Assembly: GCF_018687715.1 (NCBI RefSeq)
Contig: NC_056758.1
Coordinates: 19,541,001 to 19,605,000, forward strand
Source of the DNA: Carya illinoinensis
Lineage: Eukaryota > Streptophyta > Magnoliopsida > Fagales > Juglandaceae
DNA: 64,000 nucleotides
Direction: 5' to 3'
In this document: piece after piece, positions 35,880-47,326 of the stretch
How positions within the stretch are numbered: position 1 is the first letter of the stretch
How the letters are laid out: every line of letters starts with the position of its first letter
Position numbers and translations under genes: made by a program
The notes under the pieces: generated by a model
What the model saw: the letters and a program-made list of their open reading frames with translations, nothing else
What the model was told of the DNA's origin: nothing
Databases searched by the model: none

Positions 35880-36144
35880 ATTCCTACCACAACACCACTC
35901 TTGACCCTCCTTTAAGAAAACAAATAAAACCATCATAAAACCAACAAAAACAAAACCACACCCCACAGCAAGAAACAAAAGAACCCAGCTTGCAAAAACA
36001 TAACCAAATAAATACAAACAAACAAACAAGCTCCAACAAATAAAACAAATAAAACAACTGTACCTAACATATTTTTTAAAACACAACTTTAAAAAGCATT
36101 CTGGTACTGCCTACGGGACATGTGGTTTTACCCAGAGCCAAACT

Positions 36145-36156
36145 GCTCTGATACCA
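36145..36156 (-). promoter_or_regulatory. Primer-binding site, 31957 chromovirus
   Basis: The minus strand reads TGGTATCAGAGC two bases after the 5' LTR end, matching initiator tRNA-Met. Confidence 0.87.
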
Positions 36157-36416
36157 CCTGTGACGCCCCCAAATCCCCACGCCCGAACACGGGGAAATCG
36201 AGACGTCCGGATGGTGACAACCCGGGTCACCATCCCATCGACGGTGCCAAGTGTGTGCAGAAGCAACAAATGTGCACGGAAGAACACGCAGCGGATAACG
36301 AAAGTCATAACTAAGTACCAGAATTGTTCTCAACGTAATACAAGCTGTTTAAAACGTACATAGATAAAATATTACAAAAACACAAATACAGTTTTAAACA
36401 AATATAAAACATAGCA

Positions 36417-36665
36417 TCAGCAACCCGGCGGAGCCGCATCCTCGGGCTCAGCCTCCTCCTCCTCCTCCTCGAATTCTGCACCAAAAGCTACGGAACCAAA
36501 AATGGTACCGCAGGTAAGTAAAACCCAAACACCACCAGATAAAAACACATAGAACTCAAACAACATGGATGCAAGAAAAACCAATGCACATGCCCCGCAA
36601 AACCACATTTTTGCACGCATGCCAAAAACCCATTGGCCCAATAAAAACATAACCTTAAAAACCAC
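36417..36665 (-). CDS. Small LTR-encoded ORF with acidic tail (unknown function)
   Basis: 82 codons on the sense strand of the LTR, downstream of the TATA-like box and so in the expected transcript leader. It is hydrophobic in the first two thirds (VFLASMLFEFYVFLSGGVWVL) and ends FEEEEEEAEPEDAAPPGC. Equivalent frames are open at 32215-32463, 43970-44224, 47583-47807 and 54341-54565 with changes in the glutamate run that keep the frame; the same AEPEDAAPP tail is readable at about 55015-55060. I do not recognise the protein. It may be a true peptide, an upstream ORF, or a by-product of recent copying. Confidence 0.3.
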   Translation of the reverse strand: MVFKVMFLLGQWVFGMRAKMWFCGACALVFLASMLFEFYVFLSGGVWVLLTCGTIFGSVAFGAEFEEEEEEAEPEDAAPPGC

Positions 36666-37365
36666 GCCTCGCCATTATCCTAGATAATGGCCCAAACCAC
36701 CATTTTCCCAGAAAATGGATCAAAAGCCTCAAAACCAAAACTCGTCATTTTCCCAGAAAATGGCCCGCATCCAAAAACCATAAAAACAAACCGGTTATGC
36801 ATGCACCATGATCTCCCCTAGGGATCATACGCACACCCTGGCTCGGTGCCACACCGCAGGTAACGACTACGCATGTGACACCTAAACGAGCAATGCCCAG
36901 ACTCGCACCCTGCGCGTACCTGGCAAGGCCATCCTCTAGCCCTCGCTAGCGAAGGGCCACGGAGTCGGTGAGTAGAGCGATGCCCAGACTCGCGCCCTCC
37001 GCGTACCTGGCCGGGCCATCCTCTAGCCCCGCTCCCGTCGTCGCCCAGCGACAACTCAGGGGACGTCACTCAGTATTATCCACTCCCGAGTGACCAGAGG
37101 AGCTCCACCGAGATAATAACCCATCCCGGCTTGGGCTTGTGAGACACACCCACCCGAAAAATCCATTCACGCCAACAAAATAGGGTTTCTCAAATAAAAT
37201 AACTACACATGCATGCGCCATGCAAATGCAATTATCAAGCTCTAAAACAAACAACCAACCATAAAACAATAAATCAAGCAACTCCGTCCTCCATCCATCC
37301 GACCCCCGAACTCCTCGGACTCAGTCCGGAATCAACCAACCAGCAGATTAATTAATTGAAAGAGC

Positions 37366-37380
37366 AATATATATTTAAAT
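37366..37380 (-). promoter_or_regulatory. Probable LTR promoter TATA box
   Basis: The sense strand reads ATTTAAATATATATT about 920 bp into the LTR, followed downstream by a G+C-rich segment with GGACTGAGTCCG. The same box is in every LTR of the family (for example 33119-33131, 57448-57458). Transcription would start some 30 bases on, making U3 about 0.95 kb. Confidence 0.4.
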
Positions 37381-38299
37381 CTGAAAATAGGGTTTGGAAA
37401 ATACTTACAGCGCTATATAGCAATTTTAGAAAACACGCGGCATTGCAAACGGCACCGGAAAAGCAACGTCACAGTGAAAATTCACTGTGGCCGTGGGTTG
37501 TGAAAAACCCACTTTTGAACGGGGACAAACTAGGGCTTGGGATTGATAGGGAATGGTCTAGGGATGGTTGTGAAGCTATTGGAAGTGGTGGTTGGCCGTG
37601 GGTGGCGGCGGAATCGCCGAAAATAGGCCGGATTTCCCAAAAAGGAAAGCTAGCTCGTAGGAGCTGTTCCGGTGGTCGTTGGAGGCCGAAAATGGGTGGG
37701 TTAGGACGGCAAGGGACCGGTGATGAAGTGGTGAAGAAATGGTGGCCGGAGGTGGAGCGACGGCGGCGGATCAAGCTGAAAACCGTACGGGCTTTGAGGA
37801 GCTTTTTGGGCCAAACGGCCGACCGGCAGGGGGAAATATTTGGTGGGAAGGTGCGCCGGAGGGAGGGGGTTCGAACGAGACCCGCGGTGAGCCAAACGGT
37901 GGCCGAACGGCGGCGGTCTAGGCTGAAGAAGATTCCGGCCATGGGTGAGGAGAGAGAAGAGAGAGAGGCCGGGGGGGCTCGAGCGGGAAGAGGAAAAAGA
38001 AAGAAAAAAAAAAGAAAAGAAATAAAAAAGAAAAGAAAGGAAAAAGAAAAAGGAAAAAGAAGAGAAAAAGGAAAAGAGATGTAGGGAAGAGATGAGGTCC
38101 AATCCTCATTCCGGGAAACGAAACTAAACCGCCAAAAAGAGATTAAAACTCACAAAGCAACTTAAAGAAATAAAACACAACATCAATTAAATTAAAAACC
38201 AATTTTAAAACGTAAATAAATTAAAATAAATAACTAATATATTAATTAAAATAAAAACAATTATTTCAGCGAAAATACACTCAAAAGCGGGTCATCACA

Positions 38300-38563
38300 A
38301 CGACCGCGACGAGCCAATTGTTCATCAACTAATAGATGATAGTATAATTTTGAAGGTTATAAATATTATTTATTGAAACAAACCTCTTGATTATATATAG
38401 TATTAACGTAACATTCCTTACCGGTAGGTGTCGACTATGCATCGTTCTCTGTAATGTTAACTTCATCTTCGGGCACGGACTCCTCAGGTGGGGAGTCCTC
38501 AATGGGTTCAGGACTTGGACTCGATGGAGGAGGCACATTTCTCCTTTGTCTTTTTGGCGGCAT
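38300..38563 (-). pseudogene. TNPA-like gene of the CACTA element, 5' exons
   Basis: ATG at 38563 starts MPPKRQRRNVPPPSSPSPEP and an acidic stretch, then one TAG, and a donor CCG/GTAAGG at 38422/38421. An acceptor TATTAG at 38329-38330 opens exon 2 with DEQLARRGRG, cut at 38300 by the chromovirus. With one duplication copy removed, RGRG runs directly into YTHGISLEK at 31956, matching the conserved TNPA block. The gene begins only about 100 bp after the TNP2 stop. Confidence 0.72.
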
Positions 38564-38665
38564 ACTTGGAAATGATTATATATAACAAAAAAATGTTATT
38601 AGAATAAATTTATATTTATTATAAAATTCTATAATGGCTGTATATGAATAAACTTTTTAGTACTT

Positions 38666-41600
38666 TTAGTCTTCATCTTCGGATGTATTTTCCATGTTTG
38701 TTTCATAATCTCTCTGTATAACATCTTCGTCATCATCATCAAGCTCTTCTTCGTCATCCTTATCCACTTCCCCCCCGGATTCTTGTTCGTCTTCTTCTGT
38801 ACTTTTTTCACTTTCTTCAATTGAATGATAATTTAATGAAGACGGGTCGAGATGGATGAGTGGGACGTCATCTCTACATAAGGGGAGCAACTCGAGTGCA
38901 CCGAGGTCAACAAATAAGTTAATACCCCCTCCTCCATCTTCTTGGTAGGCCTCTACATTTGGAGTGTCATCTTCATCTCTACTATTATCGTAATCTACAC
39001 TCGTTCCTACTTCATATATATTTCGAGGGACAAATGTTTGTACAACTCGCCAAGTTATCTCTCCACTATCTTCATCAGCACTTTTCATTGGATCAATCAA
39101 GTAATAGATTTGAGTAGCTTGACAAGCCAGTACGAATGGATCATCTTCGTACCATTTAGATGCAGTATTGACACTCGTAAAATGATTATCCCTATATATC
39201 GAATCCTGACCACCGCCTAGATCCCACCAATCACATTTTAAGACATATGTTATAGACCCACCCAGATATTTCAATCTGATAATATCACGAATGGCACCAT
39301 AATAATCAATATCATCTGTTCCATGACACCCCTCGACCAAGACACCACAGTTTTGAGTTTTTCTATTACGTTCACGGTTCAGAGTATGGAATCTATAACC
39401 TCGAACTATGCATGCAGTGTATCGAAGTGCTCTATTTGATGGACCACGGGCCAATGCATACAATTCAAAAGAGACTGATCCGGGATCACGAGCACGTTGT
39501 TCCAATATCTAACAATTTAAATAATGTCATTTATTAAATATTAGCTAGAGTTAAAACTTTCATCATGTAACATATATTATAGAGTTTAGTTCATACACGT
39601 TGTTCAAACCATCCAAAAAATTCTGACTCGTGTCTTGCCACTATATCCTCGACGCCTTCCATCTTAAGTTTGTCCATGTGCTCACTGTATAGTATAAGTT
39701 ATTATATTATTTTACATAACAATAGTTAAAGTTGTATATAATCTTTAGAATTATTTAAACCTTGTACAACGACATACCTGAGATAGTGATCAATCTCCTG
39801 ACAATTATTTAGCGCATACCACCGAACTTTACCCAACTCTGTATCAAGTAAATCGTAACCCATTTGTGCACCCAAAGGTCGTACATTCTGAGAAAACACT
39901 GATAGCTCACGAGGAGGCGGAGCAGCAAGATCAGCATTTCGTTCTTGATGAATAAATCGTGTCTCAACACCACGAAGATATAAAGAGCAAAATGTTAACC
40001 ATTCATCGTGTATATAGGCCTCTGCTATTGAACCCTCAGCTCTGGCTTTATTCCCAACAGTGCGCTTCAGTCGACCTAAATATCTTTCAACTGGATACAT
40101 CCAACGGAACTGTACCGGTCCACCCAACATGATCTCCCGGGGTAAATGTATTGCTAAATGGACCATGACATAAAAAAATGACGGTGGAAAGATTTGCTTA
40201 AATTTACATACTATAGTAGCAATGTCTTCTTCCAGTTTCTGCAGCATATCTCGCTTCACTACCCGAGCACACAAACCCTTAAAAAACTACACAGTTCAGT
40301 TATGGCAACATGTACAGCAGATGTTAGCTTCCCACGAATTCCCACCGGTAATAACTTCTGCAAAAATACGTGACAGTCATGACTTTTCAATCCACCAATT
40401 TTCCAGTCATCATGGCTTACGCATCTACTGATATTTGAAGTATAATCATCTGGCAACTTCACACCTTGCAACCATTTGCAGAAGTCCATCCTCTCCTCCC
40501 TTGTCATTGTAAAACATGCATGCGGCATGACCACCCTCTCACCTTCCACTCGTAAATGCAAATTATGTTTAATTCTCATTCTCTCAAGATCTTTCCTTGT
40601 CTTAATCGTATCTTTCATCTTTTTATTGATGCTCATCAATGTACCTAGTATATTATCACAAATATTCTTCTCAATATGCATTACATCCAAACTATGTCGC
40701 AACATGCAGGACGACCAATACAGCAACTCAAAAAAAATACTACGCTTTGTCCAATTCAATTCTGCTACGCCTCGTTTTCTCTTGTTCTTTCCCCGACCTT
40801 TGCCAAAATTGTTCGCTGCCACATGTACCAATTTTTCCAGGATCTCTTCCCCAGACAACTCATTTGGCACAATTCTATTTTCTACTCGTCCATCAAACTT
40901 AGCGGATTCTGTTCTCCATGCATGATTTGTTGGTAGATAACGTCGATGACCCATGAAACACAACTTTTGAGAATATTTTAACCACTCACTAGTAGTTTCT
41001 TTATTACACGTTGGACACGCTAACTTTCCTTTAGTACTCCAGCCGAAAAGATTCCCATATGCCGGAAAGTCATTTATCGTCCACATTACTGCAGCATGCA
41101 TCTGAAAAGTTGTTGATGTGGATGTATCATAAGTTTTGACGCCTGCTTCCCATAACTCTTTCAACTCTTCAATCAACGGCTGCAAATATACGTCAATGTC
41201 ATTCCCAGGTGATCTTGGGCCGGGGATAAGCAAAGTTTACAAAAAGTTGGGCGCCTTCATGCACCTCCATGGTGGAAGATTGTACGGAATCAACACTATA
41301 GGCCAAGTGCTATAACTTGTACTCATATTTCCAAAAGGGTTGAATCCATCAGTTGTGAGTCCGAGACGCACATTCCTTGCTTCTATCCCAAACTCTGGAT
41401 ATTGATTATCGAAAGATTGCCACGCAAGTGAGTCAGCATGGTGCCTCATAAATCCATCATTTTGAACTCTTTTCTCTTTGTGCCACTTCATATCGTGAGC
41501 TATTTTCTTACACATGTATAATCTTTGCAACTGGGGTTTCAATGGGAAATATCGCAATACTTTAACCGGCACGCTTTTCTTATCCTTCCACCTCGACTCT

Positions 41601-42213
41601 CCGCATACAGACATGCTTGTTTCTCCTCGTTCTCATTCCAAAATAAAACACAATCATTCTTGCACGCATGTATGGACTCATACTCAAACCCTAATCCCTT
41701 TCTCAACTGTTTCACTTCATAAAAGTTCTTCGGCAATGTAGATCCTTCGGGAAGCACTTCGTTAAATAAGCTCGCACTTTGCATCTTCCCACATTTCTGA
41801 AAAATTATCTGAATCATTCCGTCGCCCACTTGAGCCATTGTCGTCAACCTCATCCATAAACATCCCAGCTCCAATGTCACTCGACATCTTCTCCATCTCA
41901 TCTCGCTCATAATCATCATCCACGTGCCGCAAATTTTCCCATTGACTGAATAAGTCATCCGCTGATTCAGCATACGGCTCACCATGCAGTACCCATCGAG
42001 TATACCCCAAATCCATACCGTTCACAAATATATGACTTCAGCTTCATCCAATCCTATCGCACACAAATTTTTACAACCTCAACATGGACACTTAATGTAA
42101 CCACGACTATCAGTAGAGGCTTTTGCAAAATCAATGAAGGCCCTTACTCCACGCACATAGGGTATGTAATCTTTTCCAAGTCTATCGCGTAGACGCATTC
42201 AACTTTTATCCAT
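38666..42213 (-). pseudogene. TNP2-type CACTA transposase
   Basis: This would excise and reinsert the element. ATG at 42213 opens MDKS; a transposase-associated domain follows (RGYIKCPC, NGMDLGYTRWVLHGEP) and then the catalytic region: LPKNFYEVKQLRKGLG, CGESRWKD, LRYFPLKPQLQRLY, RNVRLGLTTDGFNPFGNMS, LIPGPRSPGNDIDVYLQPLI, SLDVMHIEKNICDNILGTL. Next come DUF4218 (IFPPSFFYVMVHLAIHLPRE, about 40210-39980), a donor at 39778, a short exon about 39684-39597, and a last exon 39508-38666 with DUF4216 (CIVRGYRFHTLNRERNRKTQNCGV) and a long acidic tail. At least two stops near 42200 and 42075 and several frameshifts (about 42030, 41770, 41610, 41235, 40260) inactivate it. Confidence 0.88.
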
Positions 42214-43714
42214 TTCTAAAATCATCTAATTTTTTAGTAATATATGGAAAATTTAAATACACATGCATGTCATGATACATCATGTTCAAAGTACTCTTTC
42301 TCAAGGTAGTTGGTCCTATCCCATTCGAAATTATATTCTCCATATTGCACAAGTGCCGTCACTCTACTACTTTGAACGTTAATAAAAATTTCGGCAGCAT
42401 TTCCCCATAGTTCTCCAAGTATACATTTTCACATATAGGGATTATGACCCTAAGAACAGTATACCCGAAGAACAAATGAGGAAGACACCGAAACTTCATA
42501 CTAAAAGTTCAAAGTAGGAATAACGTTTATGTGCAATACAGATAATATAATCTCAAAATGTCCACACTGGACAATTCAGGAATTAATGTACACCTAAATG
42601 TACACTAATTCCCAAACAGGTCTAAGGTTATTTATGCAATGTTATACAATATTTAACAAAAAAGTCTACAAATAAATTAGCGTACATTGTTTGAATTATC
42701 CCGATGTACTAATAATATTTATATTATTAATGATTAATAACACTTAGAAATTATTTGTAGACTTATATAATTCCTAATAACAAATTATACTTATTATCAG
42801 CTATATAATATATAACACTACTATAAAATATCTTATAATTACTATTATAAGTTACTGATAACACTTATATTTTATTTGTTATTATATAGCATAAAATAAC
42901 AATTTTTACTTATTTATTTCGTATTTAATATAATATATAGTAAATTATATTATAATTACTAGTTATACTATATATTGATAACACTTAATTGTTATCAGTT
43001 ATTATATAATTATTACTATTATTGCCAAAATTATTATAATTATTATAATAATTTTTATTATTAAATAAGTAATTATTATTATAATTACTTATCTATTTCT
43101 TATTAATCCTTTTTTAATACTATACATTACATGATAATTATTATTATGGATTGATACTAATAACACTATACTATATATTATTAGATAAAATATTTAGGAT
43201 TATTGAGCAATTAGATTTTTAGGAATTATTATTTTATAATACTTATTTATATTATAATTTTAGTAATACGAATTTTTATATATACTATATAGTTATGCCT
43301 TATAATTGACACTTAGTAATATATGATAATTTATTATATTAGTTATTTAACTAATTATATAGATAATAGTTTTAATCGTAATATTATAATTTATAATTAT
43401 CGTTATTATAAATTATATACTATTTATTTTTATTTTTACACAAATAATGACACTATTTATTTTTTATCGAAATTGTTATATATATTCTTTTATCACAACA
43501 AATTACTAAAATAGACACATAAATTTACAAATAATTATTATTCAAAAACATACACTATACTAAAACATTATCACATTAAGAATAAACATATTCAATAACA
43601 ATAATTTTTCATTTTAATTCATCTAAACAACACAATCCATATCACAAATTAAATCCACAATAAAATGTAACAATAGAGTTTAGTATATATACCTTGTGCT
43701 TTAAAGAAATTCTT
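42214..43714. other. A/T-rich CACTA interior upstream of TNP2
   Basis: Probable 5' leader and intron zone of TNP2. From about 42640 it is built largely of TTATTATAAT-like simple sequence. I see no coding domain; the 63-codon ORF at 43323-43514 is low-complexity. Confidence 0.5.
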
Positions 43715-45893
43715 TGTGACGCCCCCAAATCCCCACACCCGAACACGGGGAAATTGAGACGTCCGGATGGTGACAACCCGGGTCACCATCCCATCGACGG
43801 GTGCCGAGTGTGTGCAAGGCAACAGATGTGTACAGAGAAACACGCAGCGGATAACGAAAGTCATAACTAAGTACCAGAATTTTTCTTATCGTAATACAAG
43901 CTGTTTAAACGTACATAGATAAAATATTACAAAACACAAGTACAGTTTTAACAAATATAAAAGATAGCATCAGCAACCCGGCGGAGCCTCATCCTCGGGC
44001 TCAGCCTCCTCCTCTTCGTCCTCTAACTCTGCACCAAAAGCTACGGAACCACGAATGGTACCGCAGGTAAGTAAAACCCAAACACTACCAGATAAAAACA
44101 CATACAACTCAAACAAGATGCATGAACCATGCCCAATGCATAAAGCCCAAAAAACACCAGTTTTCCACACACGCCAAAAACCCATTTGGCCCAAAAACAT
44201 ATCCTTTCCGAAAAAACACGCCAAAAGTCACATTTGGCCGCCAAAAGTCCATTTGGCCCAATATCTCGCCAAAAGTCCATCTGGCCCACGCCAAAAGTCC
44301 CATTTGGCCTCATAAACCATTATCCAATTTTAACCGTATGCACCATGACCTCCCCTAGGGGTCATCCGCACACCCTGGCTCCAGTGTCACACCGTAGAGT
44401 ACCACCACGCATGTGACACCTAACGAGCGATGCCCAGTTCCGCGCCCCGCGCGTGCGTAGCCAAGCATCCTCTAGCCCTCGCCAGCGAAGGGCCACGGAG
44501 TCGGTGAGTAGGGCGATGCCCGGTTCCACGCCCGGCGCGTTCGTAGCCAAGCATCCCCTAGCCCCGCTCCCGTCATCGCTCTCGACAACTCAGGGGACAT
44601 CACTCAGTTTATTCCGCTCCCGAGTGACCAGAGGAGCTCCACCGAGATAATAACCCATCCCAGCTTGGGCTCGTGATACACACGCATCCGCAATACACTT
44701 ACGCCAAAACACAGGCTTTTCACATAAATCCACAAACACACGTGCATGCACCATGTAATGCCATAACAATGCATAATAAAATAATCCAACAATCATAAAT
44801 CAAAAAAACAGGCAACTCCGTCCTCCATCCATCCGACCCCCGAAACTCCTCGGACTCAGTCCGGAATCAACAACCAACAACAGTAAATAATTGAATGAGC
44901 AATATATATTAAAATCTGAAAATAGGGTTTGGAAAATACTTACAGCGCTATACGGTAATTTTAGAAAACAAGCGGCGTTGCGAACGGCGGAAAAACAGCA
45001 ACGTCACAGTGAAAATTCACTGTGGCCGTGGGTTTGAAAAACCCACTTTTGAACGGGGACAAACTAGGACACGAAATTGATAGGGAATGGTCTAGGGATG
45101 GTTGTAAAGCTATTGGAAGTGGTGGTTGGCCGTAAGTGGCGGCGGAATCGCCGAAAATGGCCGGATTACCCAAAACGGAAACTAAGCTCGTAGGAGCTGT
45201 TCCGGTGGTCGATGGAGGCCGGAAATGGGTGGGTTAGGACGGCAAGGAGTCGGTGATGAAGTGGTGAAGAAGTGGTGGCCGGAGGTGGAGCGACGGCGGT
45301 GGATCGGAGCCAAAACTGTGCGGCTTTGTTGGGCTTTTTCTGGCCAAATGGCCGGCCGGTTGGGGGTGAGCTTGGGTGGGGTGGTGCACCGGAGGGAGAG
45401 GAAGAGAATGGGACCGGTGGGGGGTCGATTGGTGGCCGGACGGCGGCGGTCTGGTAGAGAGAAGGGACGCCGGCGTGAGGAAGAGGGAGGAGAGAGAGAG
45501 AGCACGGGGGGGGGTTCGGTCGAGCGGGAAGCAGGAAAAGAAAAAGAAAAAAAAGAAAAAGAAGAAAAGGAAAAGAAAAGAAAAAGAAAAGAAAAAGAAG
45601 AAAAGGAAAAGAAAAGAAAAAGAAAAGAAAAAGAAAAGAAGAAAAAGAGAAAAAAGGAAAATGATGTGAAAAGAAATGAGGTCCAATCCTCACTCCGGGA
45701 AAACGAAATAAACCGCCGCAAAAAGATTAAAACCACAAAACAACTAAAAGAAATAAAACACAACCTCAAATAAATTAAATTAAATTAAAAACTAATTTTT
45801 AAAACGCAAATAAATTAAAATAAATAACTGATATATTAATTAAAATAAAAACAATTATTTCAGTGAAAATACACTCAAAAGCGGGTCATCACA
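43715..45893 (-). mobile_element. Solo LTR of the chromovirus family in the CACTA element
   Basis: 2179 bp, TGTGACGCCCCC... to ...GGGTCATCACA, with perfect TTCTT on both sides (43710-43714 and 45894-45898). It carries a GCCAAAAGTCCATTTGGC array (44171-44310), the 87 bp duplication (about 44425-44570) and a long purine tract (45531-45668). Confidence 0.92.
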
Positions 45894-46500
45894 TTCTTCT
45901 TCAAAAATCACAACTTTTCAACAATTCACAACAAATGATCCTTCAAAAAATACACAATACTAGTTAGTTAAATATATATGAAACAAAACATTGATAATTA
46001 TCATGTAAATTACAAATAAAAAATGAGAAATTTTTGTTACCTTAATGCTTAAAACTATACCTTTGCAAACTCTCTCTCACTATAACCCTCCACTTCTTCT
46101 CTTCCTCTCTCTAAAACTCTCTCTGTCTCTCCAAACCTTTCCACTTCTCAACTCCCTCTCTCTAAAACTCTCTCTATCTCTGAAACGAATACTCACGGAG
46201 GAAAGTAGAAATGAATCTGCTTTCCCATGCTTGAAAGTTTTATATTCTGCTTGTTATGCAATTAACGTTCGGACGTTCATGCGAACATTTAAGCAGTAAC
46301 GTTCGAACGTATAATTATCCCACCTAGCAATTATACAGTACGTTTGCACGTATGATTCTCCATCCTACGTATTCGTCAATAACATTCGAATGTTTATATA
46401 GTATGTTAGAACGTACTGTGCAAATTTGGTTTCAACGGGAAATTTCCCTCCGAATTTATTATAACGTCCGAACGTTTCACATGAAGGTTCGAACGTAAAT
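45894..46500. repeat. CACTA right subterminal region
   Basis: After CT-rich sequence (46060-46190), the stretch 46264-46495 carries AACGTTCGGACG, AACGTTCGAACGT, AACGTCCGAACG and GTTCGAACGT, the same motif family as at the left end. No terminal CACTA repeat follows. Confidence 0.65.
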
Positions 46501-47326
46501 ATTATTATTTACATATTAGAATTTAGTATATTCCTCATAATATATTTATATATTAAATTATAAATTATACAATATTAATTAATATATAATTTGTACCAAT
46601 TATAATATATATAACATAAGTATTATATAAGAACGTACTATATATATATTATAACTTTATATTAACTAATAATATAAAATATATATTATATTATAACTCT
46701 AATATAATAAGTATATTATATATTATAGTTATAACAAGTATATTATAATATATTATATAGGAAAAATTGTATATTATCCTAGTATAATATACTTTAATGT
46801 AGTATATCTAATAACTATATTAAAGTAATATAGTTATTAGATAATATAGTATAAGTATTATATAATATATTATCTATATTATAGTCTATAATATAGTATA
46901 AGTATTATATAGTATGTTATCTATATATAATAACTATATAATATAGTATAATATATTATATAGATTCTCAATATACTCTATTTCTTTTATGTAGGTTACT
47001 GTTGATAACATTCTATACCAACGAATTTTTACTCTTTTTTTTTTTTAAAGCAAGGATACTTAGGTGATTTTTTAAACTTTTAATTTCAGATCTTAAGAAG
47101 TTACAGTGATCTTCTAATTCTTCTATTGCAGCTTGCCTACTTCTGTATACGTGATATCTTTCCATCATTGAGCAATAATCTAGTTTCATTAATAATTGTT
47201 TTTCCTTAAGACGTTTTATCCTTTCTGGTAAATTATTTAATTCAAGTCTCAAATTATATTCTAAACAATTAATTCATAGCGATCACGAAAACCAATATTA
47301 TGTGCGTAATAATTCATCATGAAATT
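46501..47326 (-). other. A/T-rich DNA with a small coiled-coil ORF remnant
   Basis: 46501-46990 is almost pure A/T with TATATTATA repeats. 47013-47252 on the minus strand encodes 79 residues with LPERIKRLKEKQLLMK and a heptad-like EELEDHCNFLRSEIKSLKNHL, probably a coiled-coil fragment. I do not recognise its family. It is contiguous with 58380 once the 47327-58374 element is removed, so it may belong to the same decayed element as the 58.5 kb fragment, though on the opposite strand. Confidence 0.35.

Larger units (their letters stand above)
31957..38299 (-). mobile_element. Ty3/gypsy Tekay/Del-like chromovirus, pol-deleted, in a TNPA exon
   Basis: 5' LTR 36159-38299, PBS 36145, gag-protease-RT 33393-35879, then an abrupt fusion at 33354/33355 to a truncated 3' LTR (31957-33354). 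RNase H, integrase, chromodomain and the first part of the 3' LTR (sense) are deleted. Flanks ATGAC (31952-31956) and ACGAC (38300-38304) differ by one transition and fit a target-site duplication. The two LTRs are almost identical over the first several hundred bases, so the insertion is recent. Its gag-pol boundary has no intron, unlike the 47327 copy. Confidence 0.87.
36159..38299 (-). repeat. 5' LTR of the 31957 chromovirus
   Basis: 2141 bp, TGTGACGCCCCC... to ...GGGTCATCACA. In sense order it holds a pyrimidine tract (37991-38087 on the plus strand is purine), a TATA-like box at 37366-37380, conserved short ORFs, the 87 bp duplication (about 36890-37030) and a hairpin array (about 36672-36765). 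Confidence 0.9.
29741..46500 (-). mobile_element. CACTA (En/Spm-like) DNA transposon, right terminus not found
   Basis: The left terminus CACTACAACAAAAATAGG at 29741 is a classical CACTA inverted repeat. The interior has a TNP2-type transposase (38666-42213) and a TNPA-type gene (30540-38563) on the minus strand. Subterminal zones at both sides (30000-30400 and 46260-46500) share ACGTTCGAACGT-like motifs. A chromovirus (31957-38299) and a solo LTR (43715-45893) are nested. No complement of the left terminus is visible between 46500 and 47326, so the right end is truncated or diverged; 46500 is approximate. Confidence 0.85.

Noticed and set aside
38666..42213. TNP2 region as a functional host gene
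   Set aside because: Stops and at least five frameshifts, CACTA termini and adjoining TNPA show it is a decayed transposase.
45225..45773. Plus-strand ORFs rich in K, E and R (also 37356-38084, 56300-56755, 57851-58174)
   Set aside because: Antisense shadows of the LTR pyrimidine tracts, open only because purine runs lack stops.
46045..46299. Plus-strand ORF with SLSLKLSLSL repeats
   Set aside because: Low-complexity CTCTCTC sequence in the CACTA subterminal region; no gene context.
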